NCBI GenBank assembly: GCA_003117195.1
Contig: BDSI01000062.1
Location: 351,726 to 415,725 of the forward strand
From: Eudorina sp. 2006-703-Eu-15
Lineage: Eukaryota; Chlorophyta; Chlorophyceae; Chlamydomonadales; Volvocaceae
Direction: 5' to 3'
DNA length: 64,000 nucleotides
The notes under the pieces: generated by a model
The model's database searches: none
The model's input: only the letters and a program-made list of their open reading frames with translations
Told to the model about the DNA's origin: nothing
Part shown: piece after piece, positions 12,101 through 23,645 of the stretch
Layout of the letters: each line of letters starts with the position of its first letter
Numbering within the stretch: the first letter of the stretch is position 1
Made by a program: the position numbers and the translations under genes

Positions 12101-15100
12101 CCGCTCACTGCCTTCCCCCTTGTCCCTCTGCCGCCCTCAGTCCCGCATGTTCATTCCTCCCGCCCCCCCTCCCCTGCCCCCCGCCCACCTCGGCGCGCTC
12201 TCCGTCCCACACCAGCAGCAGCCCCTTGCTCAGGTCCAGGCCCAGCAGCTGCATGTCCTGTGGGACGGGACGGCAGGGGGGGAGCGAGGGGGGTTGAGCG
12301 TTGTGAGGGGGGTAAACATAAGAGAGGGGGTTCAGGGGGGCTATAATCCAATACAATGGAAAAAAGTTTCACTGCCGACACGAGGGTGCGCACGTGGGGC
12401 AGGGCGGGGCGGGGCGGAAGAAGTAGCAGAGCCAAGGTCCGAGCGGTACCGCATACCCGGCCCCACCCTGCAGCGGTAAACCGTACCCGGCCCCCACCTG
12501 CAGCTGCAGCCGACCCGGGGGTCGCTGGGGGGTCGCCTCCATGTTCTCAAGCACCACACGATCCACGGCAACCTGGGGGGGGGGGTGAGGGTGAGGGGTT
12601 ATAGGAGATTGGTTGACAGCTTGAGGGGGGAGGGGCCAACATGTCGATCGGTCAACGGCGCGGCGCAGATACCGTCCGCACGTCCATCGAAGCCCTTTCA
12701 ACTTCAAGGAAGGAATCCTTGTGCGTAGGTGTGGGTGGGCGAGCGGGTGACGTTGGTAGGCTAGGCACGCAGCCTCCCCTCTCTCCCCTTCCCTTCCCTG
12801 CCTCACCCCTTTGTCCCCTTAATCAAGATAGCAGGACCGCGAGCCAGGTGGAGTCACCCACCAGAAGGATTCGCCGTCCCCCCCTCCCTCTCCCCTCCTC
12901 CCCCCCGCCCGGGGTCCGCTGACCTGCATGATGGCCACCCCGTCCCCTCCTCTTCCCTCCCTCCCCTGACCTGCATGACGACCAGGCCCCCCTCTGTTTC
13001 CCCCCTCCCCTCCCCTCAGGGGAGCTTGAAAGGTCTACCCATTTCCTATACCCCATCCCGCTCCCCTCCCCTCCTCCCTCGCCCCTCTCCGGGGCCCCCC
13101 CGCCCACCTGCATGATGGCCACCCCGTCCCTGTACTTGTAGCTGAGCATGGTCTTACGGCACACGTTGATGGCGTCGCTGCAGGCCACCACCATGAGCCG
13201 GGGGAAGGGACCCCACTCCATGGACAGCGCGCGGTTGCCCACCTGGTCAACAGGGGGAGGGGGGGAGGGGGGTATAGGGGGGAAGCGGGGGAGGGGGGGA
13301 AGAGGCACGTTCAGAGTTAGGGGGTGCAGGATGAGAGGGAAGTAGTCACGAGTTGGGGGTGTGGAGGTGAGACGGGGAGGAGGGGCGGGTGCGAACGGAT
13401 GACGCATGAACTGTAGAGGTCCTGTAGGAGGTCGTGGTCGAAAATGACCTGGGATTGGGGTAGAAGACCACCACCACAACCACCACCACCATCTTGCAAG
13501 CGCTTCTCGGCAAGCCGGTGGCACGACCGTAACCGGCGCTGAGCAGCTACGCCCTGCAACCAACTGGTTTCGGAAACCCCACACGGGCGGGTTCCTTTCC
13601 TTAACACATGCACACGCACACACACATGGTGGTGCACACATCGCGGCACAGTTCTCTTTTACACACACATGGTGGACGGTTATGGGTGGGCTTCTTGTTA
13701 AACACACACACACACACATGCATGGTGGGCGGGTTGCAATTCTAAACACACACATGCGTTGGTAGGTGTACTCACGAAGAAGGCGGGCTGCATCTCCCAG
13801 CACTTGGCCAGGTCCAGCACGGGCTCGGAGCGGTCCGAGGGCTCGTTGTACTTGTACATCATCACGCGGCCGTCCGTGGTGCCAATGGCCAGCAGGTGGT
13901 ACCTGGGAGCGGGGTTGGGGGGAGGGGGGAAGGGATGAAAAGAGAAGAAAAACCAAACGCGGAGGGGTATCGGACATTTGTTTACATATTCGTGCTTATT
14001 GCGCTGCTGGATCGGGGAGGGAGGGAGGGTTGCAGTGTTCGCTGGCTGATTGACTTAAGAGGGGAGGGGAGAAGGACAAGCGAAGCCCTTCCTCCTGTCG
14101 GCCCCGGCCCCCCCAACACGAACCCGCACCCAAAGTCCCGGCCACGTCCACTACGGTAATCTCCTACACAGCAATCTCCCATACCTCCCTCCTCCTCCCC
14201 TTCCCCCGCCCACCCCCACCTCTGGTCCAAGGCCAGACGCACCAACCTTCTCCCTCCTCCCTCCCCCCCACCCTCCCACCTCTGGTCGAAGGCCAGACAC
14301 ACCACCCGGCTGACCAGCCCCGAGTCCTGCTCCAGGTTGAGCACGTAGTTGTCCTCCGTGTCGAAGTTGTACATGCGGACCACGTTGTCCTTGTCGCTGG
14401 CGGAGGCAAGCGTGTGGTTGCCGGCCCAGGCCACCTGAAGGGGGTGGGTGGGTGAAAGGGGTTGGGTTACAGGAACTTGACAGACATTCTGAGGCTGCGC
14501 TGCTGCCAGATCACCGACGGGGTTGGGGGCCGTGAGGGGTCCAGGGGGTGGGGGCTGGGTGGGGGGGTGGGGTAGCTGGGTGCACCGCGCAGCCGCATGC
14601 TAGGCCCCGTGGTTTCGGACCTTAGCATGCCGGAGGGCACCGACCCACGGGTCAGTGGGGCCCCGCTCCCGGGCCCCTGCTTCATTTCAACCTCCCAACG
14701 GGTGCGGCGCGGAGCTCAGCTTCGCCCGCCCCCTTCCCCCCCCGCGGACCGCTGCCGTACCACCGTCATGGGACGACCCCCGCATGTCACCCTCACCCCA
14801 CCGGTCCAGCAGCTGCAGACCCTGGGGGGCCTACACCCACCGCCCCCCCCCCCTCACCCGCAGCGCTCCGTGCGGCCCTCCCCCCTAGCACAGCAGCCCT
14901 GCCCCCGGCCCCACACGCCCCCCCCGTGCCCTGCTTACCCAAACCCGCCCCACCCGCGCCCCGACGACCGCGCACCCCGGCCCCACCCCACCTGCAGCCC
15001 CGCCCCACCTGCAGCCCCGCCCCGGCCCCCGCCCACCTGAAGCTCCGCCCCCGCCCCCCACCTGAAGCCCCACCCCCCGCCTCCCACCTTCAGCCCCGCC

Positions 15101-18021
15101 CCCGGCCCCGGCCCACCTGAAGCTCCGCCCCCGCCCCCACCCCCCACCTGAAGCCCCGCCCCCCACCTGCAGCCCCAGCCCCAGCCCACCCTGGCCGCGC
15201 CCCACCTGCAGCCCCGCCCCCGACGCCGCCTCGCCCGTGCCCGTGGCGAACTTCATCTTGGAGCTAATGGCCCATGCGCCCAGCTGCTCGTCCCGGGCCA
15301 GCACGTTGAGGGTGCAGGAGGCCCCGATGACCAACAGCTGGTCGCGCTCCGGGTAGTGGATCAGCGAGTGGATCGACTCGGCCATCTCCTGCGGGGGCGG
15401 GGGTGAGTTGCGGGGTTGCGGGGGTGGAACCGCACGGTTGCGCGGTTGTACGGTTGTGCCGTTGCGTGCAGCAGGGTTGGAACCGTATACGGCACAGTAG
15501 CGTCTCAGCACCGGCTCGGCGCAGGACGGTGCGGTACGTTCCGCCCTCTGCCCTCTTCCCCCGCGACCTGCATAAGGGTAGGGGTCGCTACAGCACCGAC
15601 TCCTCGCCCCTGCGCCCTCTCCCCCTGCTTCCGCCTTTCCTCCCCTTCCCTCACCTCGCGTCGCCTCCCCACCACTCCCCACCTGCACCACCCCGCTGTA
15701 GCCCTGGTCATTGCACCACTTGACCGTGGCCCGCTCCGTGCTGTCCGCCACATAAAAGGCCACCACCACCTGCCGCCACCAGGTGCGTCAGGGATTGGAG
15801 GGGCGGGGGCCGCAAGGGGATGGGGCGAAGTTTCAACGAAGGAGAGCCCAGAGATGGGAGGGTGGGGCCCGCCAGGGATGGGAGGGTGGGGCCCGCCAGG
15901 GGTGGAGGGGAGGGGGTGTATCAAAGAGTACGGTCAGGGATTGGAGGGGAAGGCGCCAGCGATTGGACATTGGGGCCCGCCAGGGATGGGAGGGTGGGGG
16001 GAACGGCCGAGCCCCCGCCAGCGCTCTCAGCCACATTGGAGCCGCCCAGCCAATCGACCAAGTCCTCGGGGCCATGGACGCGCCCCGTTCCCCTCGGGGC
16101 CCCATACCCCGCGGAGTCACGGGGCGGCATATCCCCCATCTCCCCCTCCAGCGCCCAGGCGATCCAATCGACGCTGCATTTCTCTCTAACCCCCCGCTGC
16201 CCCCCTCCCCCTTCTCGCGGCTCAGTTATCTTTTGCGCACCTGGCTGTTGGTCTCCGGCACCTCCTCCGGCAGCCCCACCACGATGTGGCGGATCACGGC
16301 CCCCGGCTCGTCGTACGCCACCACGTGGATGGGCCGCAGCAGCCGGTCCGTCTTCCACATCGAGATCTGCGAGGCGGGGGGGATAGGAAATTGGTAGACA
16401 TTTTCAAACTGCGCTGCCGCCAGAGCGCCGGTGCCAGAGCGACGGGGGAGGGGGAAGGGAGACATCGCCAGGCGGGCTAGGGATCAGGGGTGGGCGGGCG
16501 GCGGGGTATAAGAACTTGGAGACCCGGTTGGGCGGGGTGGGGGGTGGGGGTGTGCACCACCACCATCATAACCACCACCCCGGGCCTGTCCCAAGCGGGG
16601 CAGAGCGTCCCTGCGCCGGTGCCAGTGCCACTGGAGAGGCGTCGTAGCCCAATCCATTACGGAGGCACGAAGGGACGAGGACGCCGCCCATACAGCCGCT
16701 GGATGCAGCCGCGCGGGAGCACCGTCTGCCGACCCGACCCTCTCGCTGCGCCCCTCCTCCGCCGCCCGGACCGCCTGCGTGCATTCCTAGGTGGCAGCTC
16801 GCGCTCAAACCTTCGCTGCTTTCCGGTGGGTACATCCCAGTGCGCCACCCCGGCATCTCCTGCTGCCCTCACCAGCGACGGTAGGAGTCCTCGTGATGCC
16901 CCTGGCAACAATACCCCCTCCCATACCCCGCAACTTGATATTACTATGGTGGGAGCCGTTCGGACAACCTCCACCACCACGATTGGAGTGAAAACGGTTA
17001 AGGTTGACCACGATCGTAGCTGGCCGCGAGGCAGCAGTGACAGTCCTAGACGGCAGCTGAGCGCTGCGAGACATGCAGGCCAGGGCTCGCAAGTCTCACA
17101 GCGCGAGGCGTGCGCTCCTCCCCCCTTTGTCTGGGCTGTTTATCTTTTATATCCGCCTTCCTCCTTCCCGCCCCGCCCCCCCGGGCGGCCCAGCTCCGAG
17201 CAGCTGCTTACGCGGCCATTCTCGTCGCCTGTGATCAGCCGGTCGCCGCTGCTGGTCCACGTCATGCTGCTGATCGTGTTGCGGTGGATCTTGCTGTCTT
17301 CTTCCAGCTTCCGTTCCTCCGAGTTCCAGAAGGAGATGGCACCTGCCGTGGTGCGGGACATGTTACGTAACAGGGAGGCGGACAGCGCCGAGGGGAGGGG
17401 AAGGGTAATCAGGGGAAGAGCGGCCGCCTTGGCGGCTTGGCCAAAGGCCGCGATTGGACATGCATAAGCGACCCAGATGGACTGGGAGGCGTGGCGTCAT
17501 CAGGGCAGTCGGGGTGTTATGGCCTGCGGTGACAGGCTTACGGGCGGCCTGGGCATCGCCTGGCCGGACGCCCGGAGCTGACCGACAAGCTCGAACGCTG
17601 GAGAGCGTGCTTACCATCCTTCCATCCGATAGCGAGCAGCGGCAACAGAGGGTGCCACGCCAGCCGTGCGCACTCCGTGCCGCGGACATTCTTGATGTTT
17701 GCCTCGTTGTTCGGGTCAAGGGGTCGGCCCTGAACCGTGTTGTGCAGACATGTCGTTACGCACTATTCATTCAACGTCTGCGTACTGGCCAGGAAGTCCA
17801 CACGCACCTCCTCGTTATAAATGCCGACCGCGTTTGGGTTAAGCGCCACCGCTAGATAAGAAGGATATCCAGGAGCCTGTTAAGTAATGAAAGTTCCGGT
17901 ATGTAGCTTCCATGCGACCCTGAGTACTGGCAGGTTCGAAGCTCCGCATGTTGCTTGCCTTTGACCATCCCGCGATAACGCCGGCCCTCCCAGCAATCTT
18001 AGTTGTATAATATATTTCCAT
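609..18021 (-). CDS. IFT140: Intraflagellar transport protein IFT140 (IFT-A subunit), 33 recognised exons
   Basis: IFT140 is a core subunit of IFT-A, which drives retrograde ciliary transport and membrane-protein import. The exons translate to about 1,405 residues, close to the family length (human, about 1,460): N-terminal WD repeats (about 1-700), then TPRs (about 740-1330) and an acidic tail ending EEEVPDDDD. Matches recalled from human IFT140 include [56 protein letters not shown] and [15 protein letters not shown]. Exons: 18021-17959, 17876-17808, 17729-17615, 17342-17212, 16366-16241, 15769-15683, 15388-15206, 14434-14280, 13902-13776, 13242-13108, 12572-12498, 12257-12189, 11857-11725, 11335-11183, 10599-10361, 9928-9824, 9364-9195, 8262-8100, 7803-7653, 7419-7305, 6965-6837, 6411-6253, 5880-5785, 5432-5307, 5054-4782, 4331-4251, 3843-3720, 3233-3124, 2703-2614, 2134-1943, 1696-1641, 1297-1186, 734-609. 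Phases agree at every junction except 9195/8262, which spans the N gap. The start MEIYYTTK parallels MALYYDH of human; intron 1 needs a GC donor. About 35-40 residues of the family between exons 5 and 6 (16241-15769) were not found, though those exons join in phase. Confidence 0.95.
6412..6540. repeat. GGTGGGTGTGCG-type minisatellite in an IFT140 intron
   Basis: A tandem array of a G/T-rich unit of about 12-16 bp (GGGTGGGTGGGTGTGCG and shorter variants) begins directly beside the exon ending at 6411. On the coding strand it is a C/A-rich tract immediately upstream of that exon, so it supplies the pyrimidine-rich stretch before the CAG acceptor. Confidence 0.85.
8634..8890. other. Assembly gap (257 N)
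   Basis: There are 257 consecutive N. The flanking right side is an extreme (CCCT)n/poly-C tract, a likely cause of assembly failure. The gap lies inside the IFT140 intron between the exons at 9364-9195 and 8262-8100. Codon phase does not match across this interval, so coding sequence is probably missing here. Confidence 0.99.
8891..9178. repeat. (CCCT)n and poly-C simple-sequence tract
   Basis: Nearly 290 bp of CCCT tetranucleotide repeats interrupted by two long poly-C runs (about 9013-9043 and 9077-9113). It abuts the N gap. The tract gives long artefactual Gly/Arg/Glu and Pro/Ser/Leu open frames that are not genes. The GGGA strand could form G-quadruplexes. Confidence 0.95.
10018..10107. 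repeat. 21-bp tandem repeat in an IFT140 intron
   Basis: About four copies of a 20-21 bp unit built on CCCCCATACGACATC (last unit CCGACATC). It lies in the IFT140 intron between exons 10599-10361 and 9928-9824 and is non-coding. Confidence 0.85.
11105..11170. repeat. 12-bp tandem repeat (CCGCTCCCTCAT)
   Basis: About five near-perfect copies of CCGCTCCCTCAT in an IFT140 intron, ending about 12 bp from the donor of exon 11335-11183. Non-coding. Confidence 0.85.
14986..15205. repeat. Array of duplicated splice-donor/exon-end units in an IFT140 intron
   Basis: Next to the donor of exon 15388-15206 (plus-strand context CCCACCTGCAGCCCCGCCCC) the intron holds roughly ten imperfect copies of the same exon-end plus donor segment, with variants CACCTGAAGC and CACCTTCAGC. 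On the coding strand each reads GGGGCNGGGCTGCAG followed by GTGGGGC, a potential 5' splice site. The outermost one was chosen because it keeps the conserved frame and phase to the next exon. Confidence 0.75.
15840..15998. repeat. 23-bp tandem repeat in an IFT140 intron
   Basis: Two to three close copies of GATGGGAGGGTGGGGCCCGC at 15856-15902, with further degenerate copies to about 15998. It lies in the interval (16240-15770) where about 40 residues of IFT140 could not be located, so an exon may have been eroded or may remain unrecognised here. Confidence 0.7.
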
Positions 18022-19061
18022 CGTGAAATTGCGGCCTTAAGCAGCCGCTGCAGAAATCTATAGAAACGGACAATTCACAGTCATTGTTCAGGCAACGCTA
18101 AGCTGGCTTTCTGCTGCACTGCTGTTTTGGATTGGAATGTGATCTCAGTACCATTTGCGCTTCAGTTGGTGCGTTACCGGTTTCCGAACAGTTCCGTAGT
18201 CCCGTACAGACACACGAGCACACCCGGCCACCCTCAAAACCCGCGGTATTACTAGTAAAGCACAGAGCACCTGTAAGAACATTTCCTCAAGGATCATCGT
18301 CTCGGGCTATACTCGTGCGTAACCTTTCCTAAGGGAGGGGCACGTTGCCATCAGAGGCAAATGCAAGTTCCGCAACCGGCAGTGGCAGCGATTCCAGGGG
18401 GCTCATAAACCCAACGTGCATCTCCGGACGGAGCTATCCCAGTTACCGGAATCTCATGCCTCCGTCCGTTAACAGAAAGCGGAGAGCTTATTCGGCACAA
18501 CCGGCACAACATCAGAACAGTCCGATGGCGTCCAGAAGAAGGCTGATGTGATCGGGAAATTGGTGTCCAGTGTCCAGTCGGGAAAGTGGCGACTTAGCAG
18601 ACGGAGCCGACTTGGGGAGTAAGTCAAAGCGGCGGCCTTGGCGGGCCTTGGCGGGGAGGCATGTTTTGACGACTGCAGCTGCACGCCGCTAACGAACGTC
18701 AACAGCGTCGGTCTCACGGTCTGAAGCTGTCGGGTGATGCTGGCAGGGGTGGAGCGCTATTGCAAGGCTGCGGGAGTGCGGGTGCAAGGCGCTCCACGCC
18801 CCCACAGTCCGCGATCTGCGCGGTTAGGGCGGGTGGTTCATCGGTTGTTGGTTGGTCCGAACTATGGGACCAAGAGAAGCCAACCCTAATACCCTACAAG
18901 GCGAAGACAGAATAGATATTCCGATGCCATCATCAACGATTGCTTGAGATAGATATCTTAAATTTGTTCCGTGCCGTGACCCCGGCCATATCCGTCCTCA
19001 GTCACGTTGGCTGTCTAAGGGTCGACAATTTGCGGAATTTTTACAAAAAAGGAAATTTGAT
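18022..19061. promoter_or_regulatory. Divergent intergenic region between IFT140 and the BAH gene
   Basis: About 1.04 kb separates the IFT140 start codon (18021, leftward) from the BAH-gene start (19062, rightward). It must hold both 5' UTRs and promoters. It is lower in GC than the introns and contains no recognisable coding sequence. No clear TATA box was identified. GGCGGCCTTGGCGG-type repeats occur at about 18630-18656. Confidence 0.5.
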
Positions 19062-22000
19062 ATGAATAAACCAGAGGCAGCTGCCGAGACTGCTGACGAG
19101 GATTTGACAGAAGAAAGTGACGCTGAATTTGACGCCGATGAAGGCGGTGCCGTTGAGGATGCAGATGCGGAAACATCCGACGTGGTGCGGGACCCGGCTA
19201 CTCGGAAAATCACGGTGAGATTGGTCGACCAACCCTGTTGAGTCACATTGCTGCGCCGCACCCTACTGAAATGTTGGGAGTCATGGGTCCCATCAGCTAC
19301 CAAATTTAAACTTCCACTCCCATTTGTGCCGTGACAATGCCCCATACCTATCGACGCACAATCCATAAACAAGTGCGACCGTACTCAGCCGTACTGTATC
19401 CGTACCTGTCACGGCCGTCACCTGCTCGTGGTCGCGCCGTCCGCCCTCCCAGGGCATCCGCATCAGCAATACCTACACCGACAACTGCCTCATACAGCGC
19501 TACTCCATGGTGATGGTACAGGGTGGGTACTCGGGGCCGCTCAGCTCCGCTCTGCCCCGTTGCCCTCCGCTCCGCTCCCCTCCGCTCCGCTCTCCTCCTC
19601 TCCCCTCCCGCACTTTTGCTCTGCCAGCAGCGCATCTTCAGTATGTCTTTCCTATATCCCCTCCTGCACGCACCCACCCCAGCCCAGACCAGCCCAGACC
19701 AGCCCAGCCCCCGAGCTAAAGCCTGCGCTCGGGCCACAGGCGCCCAAAGCCTGCGCTCATGCCACAGCAGGCGCCCAAAGCCCGAGCTCGGGCCTCAGGC
19801 CTGCGCTACAGCCTCCCTGACTCCGTTTTGTCGCCGCAGCATTGCGCGGGGTCGCCGCAGCAGCCCCGGGGAGGCCCTGAGGTCTTCGACCAGGAGCCCG
19901 CATCGCCGTCACCTCCCCCCTCCAACCCTCCAACCCCGCTCAGCGCGGGTCGGTGCACACCTTGGTGCCCTCAGACCCCACTGGGCGCCACAAGCCCGGC
20001 TGGTACCTCGTCCCTCCTTTGACCCTCGCAACCCCCCTCCGCACCCCCGCACTCTCGCTTTTTGTTTGTGCTTTAATTGTTCTTTTTTGTTTGTTTTACG
20101 ATCGCAGCGGAACCGGGCAAGGACAAGTTCCTGGGATATGTACAGAGCGTGAGTTCTCCGGGGCGGCCCGGAGGGCGGTCCGGTCTACTGCTGCTGCTGC
20201 TGCTGCTGTTACTGTTGCCTTCTTCGCCCGTCCGTCCGCACATCTGGTTGGGAATGCGAAGGTTAAATCGGCGCTGCTGCTGCTGCTGCCGCCTGCTTTT
20301 TCCTCCCTCTCCCCCACCCCACCCCGCACAGCTGGGTGGGAACGCGCGCACGCCGCGGGTCAAGATCTGCTGGTTTTACCGCGCCTCCGACCTGCCGGCG
20401 GCGAAGACGTCCGACATGCTGGTCTACCAGGCCCGTCTGTCCGGTCGGTCCTCGGGCGGTGGCGGCAAGAAGCGGTCGGCGCCGGTCGACAAGGGCCGCT
20501 TCAAGGAGGTGGGTTGAGGTGGGTTTGGGGGCATACATACATGTTCGGCGGCGTGCGGCGCCAACGTCCGCGCCGTACATCCCCCCAGTACGGCACTCCG
20601 TAGCTAAGGTGTGACTCCAGCAGTAGTGCCCCCTGCCCCACCAGGGGAGGTACGGCCGCCACTGAGCTGTGCGCGGTGGCATCCTCATCGTCAAAGAGGC
20701 TCCCCGTTGGTCTCGGACCTCCTTCCTGCCCGACAGATTTTCTTCTCCAACCACCTGGATGAAATCTCGGTGGACTCCATCATGCACCCCATCAAGGTGT
20801 GCGGTGTGCGGTGTGCGGTGTGTCATGTGCTTCCGGCGAGAAACCCACCTCAGCGACCCCCTGTGTGTGGAAGCCTGGGGGTGCCCACATCCCCCGCCAT
20901 CCTTTCCGCCGTGCGCGGCCATGGTTTTTCTGTCCTGGCCCGAGCTGACCTGCTGGCCTGACCTGGCCTGACCTAACATGGCCTGACCTGTCCAGCCCTT
21001 CGCCACGCGATCCCGAGTCTTTGTCCCCGGGGCCGGGGCCGGGGCCGGGGGGTTCTCAGGAACTGGACAGGCAAGGACGAACTGCACTAAGGGGCGTGTG
21101 TTTGTAGGCTGGCAGGCAGAGCAGGAGTGCGTGACATGCAAGGGGCAGAGCAGTGCCCCAAAATATGCCCGTATGCGTACATGATATACCCAAAGCTCCA
21201 CCTAGTCAGTGCTCAGTGGACTGCGGTGTCGGAAGAACGCTGTCGCTTTGGCGCGCCGAGAGGTGTGTGTTTAGAGAAGAGACCCGCACGACCCAAACCA
21301 AGGACTCAAACAATTACCATAATAACCTGCAAATGAACAAACAACAAAACACCAACGGACCAAGGGAGCCGCGCCACCACCGGCCCAGCATAGAGGGTGT
21401 GTAAAAGAGAACTGGAGGTGTGTGTTCGTGTGTGTTTTGGACTCTGTCACCTTGCAGGTGTGGTTCCTGCCCTCGGGCTCCCTGGACCCGGTGACGCTGC
21501 CCCCCGAGGGCGGCTCTGAGGGCGGCCGGGTGGTGCTGCTGCCGGGCTTCGTCTGCCGCAAGCTGTACAACACCCACACCAAGGATCTGTACCCGCTGTC
21601 GGAGGTGTCGTCGCCGGAGCGCCGCGAGGAGCTGGGGGAGCCGCTGGTGGAGGATGTGAGTGTGTGTGTGGGGGGCGGCGCTGGTGGAGGATGTGAGGAC
21701 CGGGGGTTAAACAGAAACAGCCGGGGGGGGCGGTGGGTGCGGGGGGGGCGGTGGGTGTGGGGGGGCGGTGGGTGCGGGGGGGGCCGGTGACTGTTTCGCG
21801 ATTTCGCTGTCTTTATTGACAAAAGGGGGGCCGGTGGGTGCGTGCGTGCGGTGGGTGTTCCGGGTGCTGGGGTTGGGGGCGCCGTCCCGTGTGGGTGACG
21901 GGGAACTGACGGGAACTGATGGGCGCTACGAGTCGGAGTCGCTGGAGGACCAGCGGCGGCGCGAGGGGCACGCGGTGCACGGCGAGCGTCGCGGCGGCGA

Positions 22001-22790
22001 AGGGTCTGTTGGGTTTACATTTAAAAAAAGAAAAAAACCGAAAAACGAACGCGGGCACACCCGGTCTGTGGGGGTGCTGGGCGGCGGGGTCCCGGTCCGA
22101 CCGCAGCGGGGCTCAGGGTTACTGGGGGCTGCCCACTCCAGCGCGGAAGAGTGGATGGATGGATGGATGCATGATTGGGTGGATGGGCGAGTATTACCAT
22201 AGTTGAGCACGAGACCACGGGCGGTACCACGAACAAACCCTTGCGCCGGTGGTTCTAGGGTCCAGGTTGGTTTCTCGCGTCGCGGAAACCCCCCTTGCCG
22301 TGCGGCCCTGTCGTCGTGGCCCCCTCGGCTTGCAGGTCGCAGCCCCCACCATCCGCTGTCGCTGGTCAACTTCGTCGCCGGCTTGCTTCAGCCATCACTT
22401 ACCATTAAAAAGCATTCCGCCGCGCTGGATTGGTTGTAGGGAATGTTTCCTCGCTACACATGCTCACACAGTCACACTTCTCACATACTCACACGCACCC
22501 CCTTTGATCAATACTCACTCCCTATGTCAGTAAAGACAGCGAAACCGCAAAAAAAGGCAGAAAGCGGATAACCGCTGATGTTGGCATGGACGAAGACTCA
22601 CCCCCCCTCCCCTGTCCCCTCTCGTGTGCAGGTGGAGGTGCTGACTCGGCTGAGCGAGACGGAGCGCGAGAGGTTCAAGGAGGAGTGGCTGCAGGGCTGC
22701 AGGGAGAGGGCGGCCAGGGCGGAGCAACTCAGGCAGGCGGCAGGTGGGGCAGGCCAGGGTAGGGTGGCAAGTGGGGCAGGCCAGGGGTAG
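19062..22790 (+). CDS. BAH-domain protein, 7 exons
   Basis: Exons 19062-19214, 19453-19522, 20108-20148, 20332-20508, 20737-20796, 21458-21655 and 22632-22790 join in continuous phase to give about 285 residues. Residues 1-45 are very acidic. Residues about 65-210 resemble a bromo-adjacent homology (BAH) domain: PGKDKFLGYVQS, VKICWFYRASDLP, IFFSNHLDEISVDSI and the closing FVCRKLYNTHTKDLYPLSE. In the family, BAH domains bind nucleosomes or histone tails, so a nuclear chromatin role is inferred. The last exon is a charged helix (LSETERERFKEEWLQGCRER) ending in Gly/Ala residues. The exon 2 donor was chosen at 19522|GTGGGT because only that site keeps the BAH frame. No PHD or other chromatin module was seen, so the exact orthologue is unknown. 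The last exon could instead splice at 22743. Confidence 0.8.
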
Positions 22791-23645
22791 GGCAGGGTGG
22801 CAGGTGGCGTAGGTCAGGGAAGGGTGGCAGGAGGGGTAGGGCAAATTAGAGTGGCAGGTGGGGTGGGGTAGGGGCGAATGAGACTCCGAGCTGCAGCAGC
22901 GGGCTCCCAGCGCAGGTGTGCAGCGCGGGCAATGCCTGTGTTGTTTGTGCGCCTGAAAGCAACTGCGGTAACCGGCTTCTCAGTGCCCAGGCCGGTGACA
23001 CCACATCTGCGCGTTGAGTGTACGGCATGCATAAGAATGAGAATGAAGACAATGCGCCACATAACACGGGCGCCAGCAGGGCCCAAGAACATGTTCCGTA
23101 CCACCGTACTGCACCGTGCCGTACCGTGCTGCTTGTTTGATCGCAGATGAGGAGCAGGCCGCGATGGACACGGGCTGAGACTCACACGAGAGAGAGAGAG
23201 AGATAGAGAGAGACGCACACAGAGCGATGAGAGTCTTCCAGCAAGGAAGATGAGAGTGGCCTGTGTTGCCGGGCAGCACGCTCCGAAACTTACAGGAATT
23301 TTCCAATCTTCATTTAACAATACTTTGACGCTACATAGAATTGACAGTCAAAAGCCAAGCTGCATAGAATTGTAAGGAATGGATGAATACCGGTACGCAC
23401 GATGACCGCATACCGAACGACGAATCCGGGTATTTCGTCCCATAACATACATTCTACATACATACATTTCGTCCCATATACGTCACAAGACAGTCACCCC
23501 CGCAAGGCGCAATCCCTTGCATGTGTTAAACGATACATGCGTTGATGTCTTTAGACTCTAAAATGTGAAACAGGCAAGGATTCGCCATTACGAGAGACCA
23601 CACATACATGTAGACCATTTCAAGCAACCTTCAGATTAAAGAGGA
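22791..23645. other. 3' UTR of the BAH gene and spacer
   Basis: No coding sequence recognised. It starts with short GGTGGGGCAGGCCAGG-like direct repeats (22744-22870), carries an AG-rich dinucleotide tract near 23189-23206, and then becomes AT-richer. A TGTAA poly(A) candidate lies at 23371. Repeats of the type ACATACATTCTACATACATACATTTCGTCCCATA occur near 23440-23480, given here only as a description of the region. Confidence 0.45.
23371..23375 (+). terminator. TGTAA poly(A) signal candidate for the BAH gene
   Basis: TGTAA is the usual volvocine poly(A) signal. This one is about 580 bp after the BAH-gene stop, a typical 3' UTR length in this group, and sits in an AT-richer stretch. Confidence 0.45.

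Noticed and set aside
15921..16358. Possible missing IFT140 exon (frame with [16 protein letters not shown] at about 16070-16022)
   Set aside because: It weakly resembles the family segment between exons 5 and 6, but no splice sites in the right phase were found and the flanking exons already join in phase.
17786..17876. IFT140 exon 2 ending at 17786 (GCCA|GTACGC)
   Set aside because: That donor gives a stop in the next exon. The donor at 17808 (GAG|GTGCGT) keeps the frame and matches the family (IYNEEG).
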